From the NCBI RefSeq assembly GCF_024721175.1, contig NZ_CP099402.1:496001-560000 (forward strand): 64,000 nucleotides of DNA, in the 5' to 3' direction. Made by a program: the position numbers and the translations under genes. Position 1 is the first letter of the stretch, and the number at the start of each line of letters is the position of its first letter. Below are positions 26,681-36,130 of the stretch, piece by piece. The notes under the pieces are model-generated. The model had not been told where the DNA came from and searched no databases. It saw nothing but the letters and a program-made list of their open reading frames with translations. This DNA comes from Rhizobium sp. Pop5 (GTDB lineage: Bacteria; Pseudomonadota; Alphaproteobacteria; Rhizobiales; Rhizobiaceae).

Positions 26681-29260
26681 ATGGTCAGCATTACGATCGA
26701 TGGACAAACGCTGGAGGTTGAGGCTGGCTCGACAGTGCTGCAGGCCGCCCGGCGTTTGGGCATCGATATCCCGACCTTCTGCTATCTGAAGCGTCTGCCG
26801 GCGCTGGCCTCCTGCCGCATGTGCCTGGTAGAGATCGAGGGGCAGCGGCGACTGCAGCCCTCCTGCGCCACGGCCGTCACCGAGGGTATGGTGGTGCGGG
26901 CGAACACACCTCTGATCGAGGAAACGCGCTCTTCCATGCTCGATATGCTGCTCGCCAACCACCCCCTCGACTGTCCTATCTGCGACAAGGGCGGCGAATG
27001 CGAGCTTCAGAACATGGTGATGGCCTACGGACCCCGCGAGAGCCGATTCCGCGATGACAAGCGTGTATTCCACTCCGAGGACATCCGTCTGAGCCCGGTC
27101 ATCATCATGAACGTCAACCGGTGCATCCAGTGCCAGCGCTGTGTCCGGATGTGTGAGGAGGTTGTCGGCGCGGTCGCCCTCGGCACAATCGAAAAAGGCA
27201 TGGATACCGCCGTCACCGGCTTCGAGGGCAGTCTCGCGAGTTGTGACCAGTGCGGCAATTGCGTCGAGGTCTGCCCGGTCGGCGCGCTGATGAGCTTCCC
27301 CTATCGCTACAAGGCGCGACCCTGGGATCTCACCGAAACCGACACGGTCTGCCCGCATTGTGGCACCGGTTGCCAGCTGACGGTCGGCACACGCAAGGGC
27401 GAGTTCATGCGGGTGCGCTCGAAGTGGGACGAGGGGGTCAACCGCGAAACGCTCTGCGTTCGGGGACGCTTCGGCCTCGATTTCGTCGCGAGCCGGGACC
27501 GGATCAAACGACCGATGATCCGCCGCGATGGCGCCCTGGTTCCGGTTTCATGGGATGAGGTTGGGGACTATCTGCGCCGGCGGCTATCTGCCGTCGAGGG
27601 CAAGGCTGCCGGCGGACTGGCCTCGCCTCGCCTCCCCAACGAGATGCTCTATCAGTTTCAGAAGCTGATGCGGACGGCATTCCGGACCAACAACATTGAT
27701 TGCTCGTCACGCTGGTCCACGCCCTTCGATACGCTCGGCCCGCTGCTGGCAGGTTTCAACAGCCGCGCACCGCTGGACGAAGTGATCGGCAACGACTGCG
27801 TGCTCGTCGTCGGCGGCAACGTCACCGAGGAGAACCCGGTCACCGAATACCTGTTGCGGGATGGCGTGCGGCGGCGGCAGGCCGGATTGCTCATGCTCTC
27901 GGCGCGACCGTCCCGTCTGGACGCCGATGCCAGGGTGGTGGTTCGCGTGCTGCCGGGCGGAGAAGCGGCAAGCCTTGCCGCGGTGGTGGCCGGTCTGGTA
28001 GCGGCAGTCGGTCAGGCCTTGCCGGGCGATGTTCTTGCGGGCATCGATGCGACAATCGGCAAGCCGGCGGTGGAAACCGGCATTGACGGACCGGATCGTC
28101 TGGCCGCGGCACTCAAGGAAGGCCGCAGCGTCACCGTGCTTGTCAGCGTCGATCTCCTGAGATCACCCGAAGCGCGCGCGACGCTGCAGCAGATCAATAA
28201 CCTGCTGCAGGTTCTGCGCTTGCTCGGCAAGGGTCTGGCGATGCAGTTCCTCTTCGACCGCGCCAACCAGATGGGCGCCTGGGACATGGGAGTTCTGCCG
28301 GCAGCTCTGCCGGGACTGCGGGCGGTCGCCGACGATGTGGCGCGCACAACTCTTGCGCGGGACTGGGGCGCCGAAATCCCGTCTGAACCCGGCGCGGATC
28401 TCGACGCCATTCTGGAGCTCTGCGTCGGCGGGCGGATGGGCGCTCTCTACATCGTCGGAACAGACCCCCTGATCGCCTATCCCGACAGGGATTTCGTGAC
28501 GCGGGCGCTTGGCGCCGCCGATCTCCTGATCGTGCAGGACGCCTTCCTCACCGATACGGCCGGCCTTGCCGAGGTCGTTCTGCCCGCGGCAGGTTACGGC
28601 GAGGAAACCGGCACGTTCACCAACAACGAGGGCCGGACCCAGACGGTCCGCAAATTCCGCGAACCCGCCTTCGAGGCGCGGAGCAATCTGGCGATCTTCG
28701 ACTTCGTCGCGGCGCTTCGCAACCAAGCACTGCGGCCGTCGACGCAAGGCGAAATTTTCGACGAGATTGCACGGCTGGTTCCGGCCTATCAGGGATTGAC
28801 CTGGGACGGACTTGGCGCCGACGGCGCATTTACCAAGGCGGTACCGACGCCACCGGCGGCCAAGTTCTTTGCGCCGCCGCCGGTCCCGACAGCAGGAGAC
28901 CGGCTCATGCTGATCACCGGCGACTGCCTGTTCCACAACGGATATCTTTCCGAAAGGTCGGACATCCTGAACACGGTCGCCAATGATCCCTATGTCGCGA
29001 TGAGCGCTGAGGATACCGCACAGCTTGGCCTTTCGGATGGCGAACTGGTCATCGTGCGTTCCGCCCAGGGAGAACTGACGGCGCAGCTCAAGGTCGACAG
29101 GCGGTTTCCCAAAGGGCTCGTCTTCGTTCCGGAAAACTATAGAGCCTTGCGTCTCAACAGCCTGATGCGGCGGGGCGAATACCCATGCCCGGTGGGGGTC
29201 CAGAAGGTGCATGCCACTCTTGAGGACGACCGCACGAGCCGGATCTGGCGTGGGGTCTGA
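26681..29260 (+). CDS. nuoG: NADH-quinone oxidoreductase subunit G with extra 4Fe-4S motif
   Basis: 859-residue subunit. The N-terminal 2Fe-2S domain has CRMCLV; then come the N5/N4 ligands (CPICDKGGECELQ, CIQCQRCVRMC, CDQCGNCVEVCPVGAL). Around residue 225 is CPHCGTGC with a further Cys in LCVRGRFG, the N7-type cluster shared with formate dehydrogenases. The rest is a molybdopterin-oxidoreductase-like domain with a C-terminal dinucleotide-binding-like fold, probably without cofactor. Shorter mitochondrial-type NuoG proteins lack this extra cluster. ATG 26681 has GAGGAAG upstream. Confidence 0.95.
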   Translation: MVSITIDGQTLEVEAGSTVLQAARRLGIDIPTFCYLKRLPALASCRMCLVEIEGQRRLQPSCATAVTEGMVVRANTPLIEETRSSMLDMLLANHPLDCPICDKGGECELQNMVMAYGPRESRFRDDKRVFHSEDIRLSPVIIMNVNRCIQCQRCVRMCEEVVGAVALGTIEKGMDTAVTGFEGSLASCDQCGNCVEVCPVGALMSFPYRYKARPWDLTETDTVCPHCGTGCQLTVGTRKGEFMRVRSKWDEGVNRETLCVRGRFGLDFVASRDRIKRPMIRRDGALVPVSWDEVGDYLRRRLSAVEGKAAGGLASPRLPNEMLYQFQKLMRTAFRTNNIDCSSRWSTPFDTLGPLLAGFNSRAPLDEVIGNDCVLVVGGNVTEENPVTEYLLRDGVRRRQAGLLMLSARPSRLDADARVVVRVLPGGEAASLAAVVAGLVAAVGQALPGDVLAGIDATIGKPAVETGIDGPDRLAAALKEGRSVTVLVSVDLLRSPEARATLQQINNLLQVLRLLGKGLAMQFLFDRANQMGAWDMGVLPAALPGLRAVADDVARTTLARDWGAEIPSEPGADLDAILELCVGGRMGALYIVGTDPLIAYPDRDFVTRALGAADLLIVQDAFLTDTAGLAEVVLPAAGYGEETGTFTNNEGRTQTVRKFREPAFEARSNLAIFDFVAALRNQALRPSTQGEIFDEIARLVPAYQGLTWDGLGADGAFTKAVPTPPAAKFFAPPPVPTAGDRLMLITGDCLFHNGYLSERSDILNTVANDPYVAMSAEDTAQLGLSDGELVIVRSAQGELTAQLKVDRRFPKGLVFVPENYRALRLNSLMRRGEYPCPVGVQKVHATLEDDRTSRIWRGV

Positions 29261-29266
29261 AGATTT

Positions 29267-29285
29267 GGGGGCGGGCGCCGCCCCC
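29267..29285 (+). terminator. hairpin after nuoG
   Basis: GGGGGCGG (29267-29274) pairs perfectly with CCGCCCCC (29278-29285) around a 3-base loop, 6 bases after the nuoG stop. No T-run follows. It probably separates the converging plus-strand nuo operon from the minus-strand nuoH-nuoI-CBS operon. Confidence 0.5.
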
Positions 29286-29329
29286 GGCAAGCTGCCCTGC
29301 CCCAGCGTCTTCACATCAAGCTGGCGACG

Positions 29330-29770
29330 TCAGTGATACCTGGTCCCGCAGATGTAATCCTGCAGATCCTGCTCTGTGCGCTGCGCTTCCTCGAGCCTGT
29401 GTTTAACCACGTCGCCGATGCTGACCACGCCGACAACGTCGCCTCCATCCATGACCAGCACATGACGCGTACGCCGCTGTGTCATGATCCCCATCGCAAC
29501 GGGTAGCAAATCCCGTGTCGAACAGGTCGCCACATTGCGGTTCATGACATCCGCAACCCGCATCATCGCCGCGTCGGCTCCGTATTCCGCCACCGCGTTG
29601 CAGCAATCCCGCTCCGACAGCGAACCCAGGTATTCGTCGTTCGACTGGCTGACGACAACGAAGCCGATATTGTTGTCGCGAAACAGCCTCAAGACTTCCA
29701 CCATCGTCTGATCGGGAGTGACCGCTATGACACCGACACCCTTGTTCTTCATGATTTCGCCGACAAGCAT
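29330..29770 (-). CDS. CBS-domain-pair protein beside nuoI
   Basis: 146-residue stand-alone Bateman module with two CBS repeats (about 8-62 and 75-128; NNIGFVVVSQ and RRTRHVLVMDGGDVVGVVSIGDVV). Such modules bind adenine nucleotides and sense energy charge or NAD(H). It follows nuoI by 45 bases on the minus strand, suggesting co-expression with complex I. A regulatory role for the complex is inference. Confidence 0.88.
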   Translation of the reverse strand: MLVGEIMKNKGVGVIAVTPDQTMVEVLRLFRDNNIGFVVVSQSNDEYLGSLSERDCCNAVAEYGADAAMMRVADVMNRNVATCSTRDLLPVAMGIMTQRRTRHVLVMDGGDVVGVVSIGDVVKHRLEEAQRTEQDLQDYICGTRYH

Positions 29771-29815
29771 CTGAGCCTCCTGTCTGCGCGCTCCGGCTTG
29801 ACGGATGGCGCGCGT

Positions 29816-30382
29816 TCACGTTCGCCGGATATTCCGCCACCAGTTGTAGCCCTTCGTCTCTCTCGTCTCGACGAGCACGTCCTTCTTTGTATTCAGGCGC
29901 GCGGCAACCACGCCGCCGCCGGTTGCCGCCTTGCCCGGCTTGGCGAGCAGGTCGTCGCGCCCGATCACCAGGTCGGCTGAGGAAAAACTCGAAAATTCGT
30001 ACTGCTGGCCAAGCGCGATTGCATCCGCTGGGCAGGCGTCCTCGCACAGCCCGCAGAACAGGCAGCGAGCCGTGTCGATCTCGAATTTGACCGGGTGCCG
30101 GTTGCCCTTCTCGTCCTCATAGGGGACGACTTCGATACAGTCGCAGGGACAGATCCGCGCGCAGAGTTCGCAGGCCACGCACTTGATTTCGCCCTCTTCA
30201 TCACGCGTCAGGAAGTGATGGCCCCGATAGCGTGAGTAGGGTAGCCATTTTTCCTTGTCCGGATACTGCATGGTGACGGTTCTGGAGAACAGGTAGCCGA
30301 AGGTCAGAACCAACGCATTCGCCAGATCGGCGAAGAACGCCCAGCCAATCCATGTTCCAACTCTGTCCTGCGCGCGCGACAT
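29816..30382 (-). CDS. nuoI: NADH-quinone oxidoreductase subunit I
   Basis: 188-residue ferredoxin-like subunit with clusters N6a and N6b. The two ligand sets are CVACELCARICP and CLFCGLCEDACP. It lies on the strand opposite nuoA-G and is downstream of nuoH by 10 bases. The N-terminus (WIGWAFFADLANALVLTFGYLF) is hydrophobic, as in other NuoI proteins. Confidence 0.96.
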   Translation of the reverse strand: MSRAQDRVGTWIGWAFFADLANALVLTFGYLFSRTVTMQYPDKEKWLPYSRYRGHHFLTRDEEGEIKCVACELCARICPCDCIEVVPYEDEKGNRHPVKFEIDTARCLFCGLCEDACPADAIALGQQYEFSSFSSADLVIGRDDLLAKPGKAATGGGVVAARLNTKKDVLVETRETKGYNWWRNIRRT

Positions 30383-30392
30383 CGCCGCCTCG

Positions 30393-31415
30393 CTACGGAG
30401 CCGCTACGGCCCCTAAAAGTACACCGGTTATAATTATGTTCGCCATCGACAGAGGAAGCAAGACTTTCCATCCGATCGCCATCAGTTGGTCGTAGCGGTA
30501 GCGGGGGAAAGTGAAGCGGAACCAGATAAACACATAGACGAAGAATGCGACCTTGAGCACAAACCAGAGGAGTGGCGGCAAGGGGATCAGCACACCGTTC
30601 CAGCCGCCGAAAAACAGGATCACCACCAGAACCGACACCAGCAACACGATGGCATATTCGCTGACCATGAAAAACGCAAAGCGGATGCCGCTATATTCGG
30701 TATGAAAGCCGGCCCCCAGATCGCCTTCCGCTTCCGAAAGGTCGAAGGGAATACGCTGCGCTTCGGCCAATCCGGCGACGAAGAACACGAAGAAGCCGAC
30801 CGGTTGGTAGACGATGTTCCAGACATCGCTTTGGGCCCGCACGATGTCGAGCAGGCTCATGGATTGCGCCAACATGACCACCCCGATCACCGCAAACCCC
30901 ATCGGAATCTCGTAGCTGATCATCTGCGCGCAGGTCCTGAGGCTGCCGAGGACCGCGTATTTGCTGTTAGCGGCCCAGCCACCGAAGATAACGCCATAGA
31001 CCTCGATCCCGATCACCGCAAAGACGAAGAGTAACGCCACATTCATGTTGGAGGCGTAGAGGGTGATCTCGGCGCCGGGGACCGAGATGCTTTCGCCGAA
31101 GGGGATTGCGACGAACACCACAAAGGGCGGGGCGAGCGCCAGGATTGGCGCCAGTTTGAACAGGAAGCGATCGGCCTCGGCCGGGATGTGATCCTCTTTG
31201 GTTAAGAGCTTTATTCCGTCCGCCATCGGCTGCAGCAGCCCGTGCCACCCGACGCGCATCGGCCCCATCCGCTGCTGGATGTGCCCGGCGATCTTGCGTT
31301 CCAGCCAGGTTAGCGGCAACGGCAGCAGCAGCAGGATCGCAATCAGAAACGCGACCTTGAAGACAATCAGGCCAAGGGCGACGACAAGTTCCATGATCAG
31401 CGGCCACTTATACAT
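30393..31415 (-). CDS. nuoH: NADH-quinone oxidoreductase subunit H
   Basis: 340-residue, eight-helix subunit forming the quinone chamber with NuoB and NuoD. Conserved parts are LERKIAGHIQQRMGP, GWHGLLQPMADGIKLL, SYEIPMGFAVIGV and FDLSEAEGDLGAGFHTEYSG. ATG 31415 is used; ATG 31394 (MELVVAL) is a reasonable alternative. It is the first gene of a minus-strand operon with nuoI and a CBS protein. Confidence 0.96.
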   Translation of the reverse strand: MYKWPLIMELVVALGLIVFKVAFLIAILLLLPLPLTWLERKIAGHIQQRMGPMRVGWHGLLQPMADGIKLLTKEDHIPAEADRFLFKLAPILALAPPFVVFVAIPFGESISVPGAEITLYASNMNVALLFVFAVIGIEVYGVIFGGWAANSKYAVLGSLRTCAQMISYEIPMGFAVIGVVMLAQSMSLLDIVRAQSDVWNIVYQPVGFFVFFVAGLAEAQRIPFDLSEAEGDLGAGFHTEYSGIRFAFFMVSEYAIVLLVSVLVVILFFGGWNGVLIPLPPLLWFVLKVAFFVYVFIWFRFTFPRYRYDQLMAIGWKVLLPLSMANIIITGVLLGAVAAP

Positions 31416-31481
31416 CGGGTTGAAGCGTGCGACCGGACTATGGCTCCAGCTATAGACCCAGCACTTCGCGCAACCGTCAGG

Positions 31482-31742
31482 CTATATGGTACAACGGCGA
31501 CGCACCTCATACAATGCCATCGCAGTTATGTCGTAGATCCGCTCCTCGGCAATCGAACCGACCCAAAGCGGGCTCTGCTCTCTATCCTGGAGCTTCATGT
31601 CGGTTTCCCAAAGACGGAGAACGAGCCGCGCGGTTGACGGGGCCGGTTCGGTTGAGGGCCGAACGATGCAGCCTGTCCAGTCTGCTGCTGGCTGGAGATT
31701 GTGATCAGGGGCGATTGTTTCCGTCCCCACTTGCCACAACAA
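31482..31742 (-). pseudogene. possible remnant of an LssY-C-like protein
   Basis: A minus-strand frame of about 86 codons contains DHNLQPAADW, RLVLRLWETDM and SPLWVGSIAEE, reminiscent of the C-terminal domain of LssY-type membrane phosphatase fusions. There is no good start and no membrane part, and it fills most of the 384-base gap between nuoH and the response regulator. It may be a decayed fragment. The identification is tentative. Confidence 0.3.
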
Positions 31743-31799
31743 TGCTTTAAATCGCCATTCACATCGGCAGCATTTGCCGACACAGGAAGCGGAGGGAAC

Positions 31800-32456
31800 G
31801 TGCGTATCCTGCTTGTTGAAGACGACAGCATTCTCGGATCATCGCTGAAGAGGGCGCTGGAGAAACATGCCTATGGAGTCGACTGGATGCGCGACGGCCA
31901 GTCAGGTCTCGAAGCGGCGGAGCATTCGCATTTCGCGGCCGTCATCCTCGACATTAACCTCCCGGTGCTGGGTGGCATCGACGTCCTCAAAGGCATGAGG
32001 CGGAAGGGCAACACCGTCCCGGTCATGCTCCTGACAGCACTCGATGCCATCAGGCAGAAGGTCGAAGGCCTCGACGAGGGTGCCGACGACTATCTGATCA
32101 AACCCTTCGACCTTGACGAATTGCTCGCACGCCTGCGCGCCCTCATCCGTCGCCGCGAAGGCCGGACCGAAAGCCTCCTGCGGTGCGGCGATATCGAGGT
32201 GGATCCGTCGGCGATGGTGGCGCGCAAGGGCAGTCTTCAGGTTCATACCACCGCCAAGGAATTTCACCTGCTCAAGCTCCTGATGGAACGAAGCGGCCGC
32301 TATGTGACGAAGAACGATATCGAATACGCTCTCTACGATGCCAACAGCACCGTCGAAAGCAATGCCATCGAGGTGACGATCTACAATCTGCGCAAGAAGC
32401 TCGGAGCCGATTTCATTAAATCGATCCGTGGCATCGGTTACATGATCGAGCGATGA
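31800..32456 (+). CDS. OmpR-family response regulator (QseB/TctD-like)
   Basis: 218-residue regulator: a receiver domain with EDD near residues 8-10, the phosphoacceptor in VILDINLPVLGG and Lys in YLIKPF, then a winged helix ending IKSIRGIGYMIE. The start is GTG 31800, with GGAGGG immediately upstream. It overlaps the kinase gene by 4 bases. The downstream nine-gene lipid-type operon begins 168 bp after the kinase and is a plausible target. Confidence 0.93.
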   Translation: MRILLVEDDSILGSSLKRALEKHAYGVDWMRDGQSGLEAAEHSHFAAVILDINLPVLGGIDVLKGMRRKGNTVPVMLLTALDAIRQKVEGLDEGADDYLIKPFDLDELLARLRALIRRREGRTESLLRCGDIEVDPSAMVARKGSLQVHTTAKEFHLLKLLMERSGRYVTKNDIEYALYDANSTVESNAIEVTIYNLRKKLGADFIKSIRGIGYMIER

Positions 32457-33829
32457 GCCAGGCAACCCTCACACGCAAGATTTTCTTCAGGATCGCGCCG
32501 GTCGTGGCGGTGACGATAATGGTGATCGGCGCTTTCGCCTTCACGAGCGCCACGCGCGAGATAAACAACATCTATGATGCGCAGCTCATCAACGATGCGA
32601 ACGTCTTGTGGCGATTGTTGCATAACCGGCTGCAACATTCGCTCGAGCGCACGCCGCAACAAGTCGACGATATCGATTTCAGCATGGACAATCAGCTCGC
32701 CCTTAATGAGGATGCAGACGATTATGCCGACGCGCACATGTTCCGCGCTTGGGTGGACGGCAAGATCATGTTCTTCAGCAGCACAGCCTTTCAGTCCGAC
32801 GTGCCGCACCAGCAGGCAGGTTTCACGAACCTAAGCCATCACAATGAGAACTGGCGCGTCTATTCACTGCCGATCCCGAATTCCGGCATCGTCATGGAAG
32901 TCGGCGAGAAGATCTCGCTGCGCCAGACACTGGTTTCCAACATCCTTCTGAACCTGTTCTTTCCGCTGCTGGTGCTGGTGCCGATGATCGGCTTTCTGAT
33001 CTGGCTCGGGATCCACAATGGCCTGCGGACCATCCACGGGCTTGTGCACCAGATCCGCACCCGTTCGCCGGACGATCTTTCAGCCATTGCGGTCGAGGAT
33101 CTCCCGAGGGACCTTCTGCCTCTCGGCCGGTCGATCAATCAGCTTCTCGGCAAGCTCGGGCGGTCGTTGACGCTCGAAAGGCGCTTTTCGGATCTTGCCG
33201 CCCATCAACTGCGCACGCCGCAAGCAAGCGTCAAACTGCTCTTGCAGATGCTGGATAGCACCGAGGACGAACAGGAGCGGAAGGCGATCATTGCCGATCT
33301 GGTGACCAGCAACAACCGGGCAACCCATCTGATTGAGCAATTGCTGCGCCTCGCGAGAGTTAGCCACCATCCCCTCAATCCGATGCCTGTTCGCCTCTAC
33401 CATCTTATGGCATCGACGCTCGCGGAAGTGGGCAACATCATCACCAGCCGCAAGCTCGACGTCTCTTTGGTCGGTCCTGAATCGGCCGAGGTGAGGACGG
33501 ACGCATCGCTGCTGCAGATGATGGTCGGCAATCTCCTGGACAACGCGATAAAGTACACCCCACCCGGCGGTCGGATCGAGGTGGTTCTCGCCGCGGAGAC
33601 TGACTTCTGGCTGATTTCAATCAGTGACAGCGGACAGGGAATTCCGCCCGACGAACGCGAAGCCGTCTTCAAGCGCTTCTATCGTCTCGACACCCTCAGC
33701 GCCGAGGGCGCCGGCCTCGGGCTTGCCATCGTCGCCGACACGGCGGATCGTCTTGCGGCATCGGTCAAGCTTTCCACACCGGCCAGGGGGCTCGGCTTGC
33801 GGGTTGAGCTGCGACTGCCGAAGAACTGA
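32453..33829 (+). CDS. sensor histidine kinase (QseC/TctE-like)
   Basis: 458-residue kinase: helix 1 at about 15-35, a periplasmic region of about 120 residues, helix 2 near 160-180, a dimerisation helix with AAHQLRTPQASVK, and an ATPase domain with LLDNAIKYTPPGG, DSGQGIPPDE and GLGLAIV. The residue after the phospho-His is Gln, as in other TctE-type kinases. It is translationally coupled to the regulator. Confidence 0.92.
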   Translation: MSQATLTRKIFFRIAPVVAVTIMVIGAFAFTSATREINNIYDAQLINDANVLWRLLHNRLQHSLERTPQQVDDIDFSMDNQLALNEDADDYADAHMFRAWVDGKIMFFSSTAFQSDVPHQQAGFTNLSHHNENWRVYSLPIPNSGIVMEVGEKISLRQTLVSNILLNLFFPLLVLVPMIGFLIWLGIHNGLRTIHGLVHQIRTRSPDDLSAIAVEDLPRDLLPLGRSINQLLGKLGRSLTLERRFSDLAAHQLRTPQASVKLLLQMLDSTEDEQERKAIIADLVTSNNRATHLIEQLLRLARVSHHPLNPMPVRLYHLMASTLAEVGNIITSRKLDVSLVGPESAEVRTDASLLQMMVGNLLDNAIKYTPPGGRIEVVLAAETDFWLISISDSGQGIPPDEREAVFKRFYRLDTLSAEGAGLGLAIVADTADRLAASVKLSTPARGLGLRVELRLPKN

Positions 33830-33996
33830 ACCCGGACCGATACCTCTCGATCCCGATCGAAGCCTATCGAAACTGACCATCGCAGGCATTTCCGGCCGCG
33901 GCGTCCGCCTATTTCATTTTCGGATCATTTTCCCTTCAGTCCTGCCTCATCGGCCGTCGGTAAACACGACCGCAAGGCAGATTGAAGGGCTATTTG

Positions 33997-34680
33997 ATGC
34001 AGGTATTTTCTGATTTCGACGGCACGATTTCCATTCAGGATGTGACGGATGTCGTGCTGTCCTGTTTTGCCGAGCCAGAATGGGAAGACATCGAGCAGCA
34101 ATGGAAAGACGGCCTGATCGGATCGGCAGAGTGCATGCGCCGCCAGATCGCCCTCATCCGGGCAAGCCGCCGCGAACTCGATGCGATCCTCGACACCGTG
34201 GCGATCGACCCCGGCTTCCCAGCATTCCGCGACTACTGCCGCGTCAACGGCCTGCCCCTGACGATCGTCAGCGACGGCGTCGATTATTTCATCCGCCATG
34301 TGCTCGGGCGCAATGGCATCACCGATCTGCCCGTCGTCGCCAATCTGCTTCACTGCACCGTCGTCGACGGCCTTGAGAGCTACACTCTGGCAGCCGCTCC
34401 GAATTCGGCCGGCTGTTCGTCCGGCTCGGGCGTATGCAAATGCCGGGTCGTCTCCGGCATGGAGCCGCAGATCTATATCGGCGACGGACGGAGCGATTTC
34501 TGCGTTGCCGGCAGAGCCGACCTGGTCTTCGCCAAGGACAAACTCGCCGATTACTGCGACGACAAGAACATCCCCTTCATCGCCTTCGATGATTTCACCG
34601 ACCTGCTTTCCAAGATGAAAGCCGTCATTCCGGGCATCGCGCGTCAGCGCCGCGCGGTGCTGCAATCGAAAATCGCCTGA
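33997..34680 (+). CDS. HAD-superfamily phosphatase, MtnX/phosphoserine-phosphatase-like
   Basis: 227-residue cytosolic phosphatase. Motif I is FSDFDGT at the very N-terminus, motif II is TIVSDG and the acidic motif is IYIGDGRSDF. The family hydrolyses small phosphorylated metabolites (methylthiopentenyl phosphate, phosphoserine); the substrate here is unknown and no other methionine-salvage gene is present. ATG 33997 has GAAGGG 7 bases upstream. It opens a run of nine genes with short gaps or overlaps, so it probably removes a phosphate from a pathway intermediate. Confidence 0.85.
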   Translation: MQVFSDFDGTISIQDVTDVVLSCFAEPEWEDIEQQWKDGLIGSAECMRRQIALIRASRRELDAILDTVAIDPGFPAFRDYCRVNGLPLTIVSDGVDYFIRHVLGRNGITDLPVVANLLHCTVVDGLESYTLAAAPNSAGCSSGSGVCKCRVVSGMEPQIYIGDGRSDFCVAGRADLVFAKDKLADYCDDKNIPFIAFDDFTDLLSKMKAVIPGIARQRRAVLQSKIA

Positions 34681-34704
34681 ACCAGAAGACCAAGAGGCCC
34701 CCTT

Positions 34705-36126
34705 ATGAACATTGTGAACGCTGAAACCTTCAACGAAAAGACGCCGCTCTCCAACCTGACGGAAGCCGAGCTGCGCGTGCTGGAGGAGACCTATTGCTCC
34801 CACGGCGATACGGTCCATTATTCGGCGGAGCCGAAATTCTTCGAGGAATGCGAAGGTTCCTACGTCTATGATGCCAAGGGAACGCCGTTTCTCGATCTGC
34901 AGATGTGGTATTCCGCCGTCAATTTCGGCTACCGCAACGAAAGGCTGAATGCCGCGGTCCATCGCCAGCTGGACCGGCTGCCGCAGGTCGCTTCGCAATA
35001 TCTGCATCGCGAGAAGGTCGAACTGGCCGCCATGATCGCGCAGGACGCCGAACGCAAATTCGGCCGCAAGGGACGCGTTCATTTCAATGTCGGCGGATCG
35101 CAGGCGATCGAGGATTCGCTGAAGCTGGTGCGCAACTATACCGGCGGCAAAAGCCTGATGTTCGCCTTTGAGGGTGGCTATCACGGCCGCACGCTGGGCG
35201 CTTCGGCGATCACGTCAAGCTATCGCTACCGCCGCCGCTTCGGCCATTTCGGCGAAAGGGCCCAATTCGTCGAGTTTCCTTACCATTTCCGCGGCCCGAA
35301 GGGCATGACCAAGGAGGAATATGGCGAGCATTGCGTGCGCAAATTCGCCCGCCTCTTCGAAAGCGAATATAACGGCGTCTGGGATCCGAAGGTCGGCAGC
35401 GCAGAATATGCCGCCTTTTATGTCGAACCGATCCAGGGCACCGGCGGCTACGTCATTCCGCCGATGAATTTCTTCACTGAACTCAAGAAGGTTCTCGATC
35501 AGCACGGCATTCTGCTCGTCGTCGACGAGATCCAGATGGGTGTCTACCGGACCGGCAAACTCTGGTCGATCGAACATTTCGGCGTCTCGCCTGATGTTCT
35601 CGTCTTCGGCAAGGCGATCACCAATGGGCTCAACCCGCTGTCGGGTGTCTGGGCCAGGGAAGAAATGATCAATCCGACGGTCTTCCCGCCCGGTTCCACC
35701 CATTCCACCTTCGCCAGCAACCCGATGGGCACGGCCGTCGCGCTCGAAACCATGAAGATGCTGGAAGAGGAGGATTTCGGCGCCGCGATCATGGCCAAGG
35801 GCGCGTATTTCCTCGATGGCCTGAAACAGCTCCAGAAACGCCATGCGATCGTCGGCGATGTCGACGGGCTCGGATTGGCGCTGAGATGCGAGATCTGCAA
35901 GGAAGACGGCTTCACGCCTGACAAGACGACGATGGACTGGCTCTGCGACGAGGGCATGAAGGGCGATCTCACGGTCGGCGACAAGACCTATGGCCTCGTT
36001 CTCGACGTCGGCGGCTACCATAAAAACGTCATCACGCTGGCCCCGAACCTGCTGATTACCCGCGAGGAAATCGACCTGGCGCTAACGCTGCTCGACCAGC
36101 TCTTCACGCGTGCGGTCAGGAGGTAG
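34705..36126 (+). CDS. class III PLP-dependent aminotransferase
   Basis: 473-residue fold-type I aminotransferase. It shows FEGGYHGRTLGASA, the cofactor-binding VVDEIQMGVYRTG, and the PLP lysine in VFGKAITNG; STFASNP is the usual partner-subunit loop. Class III enzymes act on omega-amino or diamino compounds such as ornithine, diaminobutyrate and acetylornithine. It sits 24 bases after the phosphatase. Supply of an amino head group is inference from the cluster. Confidence 0.9.
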   Translation: MNIVNAETFNEKTPLSNLTEAELRVLEETYCSHGDTVHYSAEPKFFEECEGSYVYDAKGTPFLDLQMWYSAVNFGYRNERLNAAVHRQLDRLPQVASQYLHREKVELAAMIAQDAERKFGRKGRVHFNVGGSQAIEDSLKLVRNYTGGKSLMFAFEGGYHGRTLGASAITSSYRYRRRFGHFGERAQFVEFPYHFRGPKGMTKEEYGEHCVRKFARLFESEYNGVWDPKVGSAEYAAFYVEPIQGTGGYVIPPMNFFTELKKVLDQHGILLVVDEIQMGVYRTGKLWSIEHFGVSPDVLVFGKAITNGLNPLSGVWAREEMINPTVFPPGSTHSTFASNPMGTAVALETMKMLEEEDFGAAIMAKGAYFLDGLKQLQKRHAIVGDVDGLGLALRCEICKEDGFTPDKTTMDWLCDEGMKGDLTVGDKTYGLVLDVGGYHKNVITLAPNLLITREEIDLALTLLDQLFTRAVRR

Positions 36127-36130
36127 GCTC

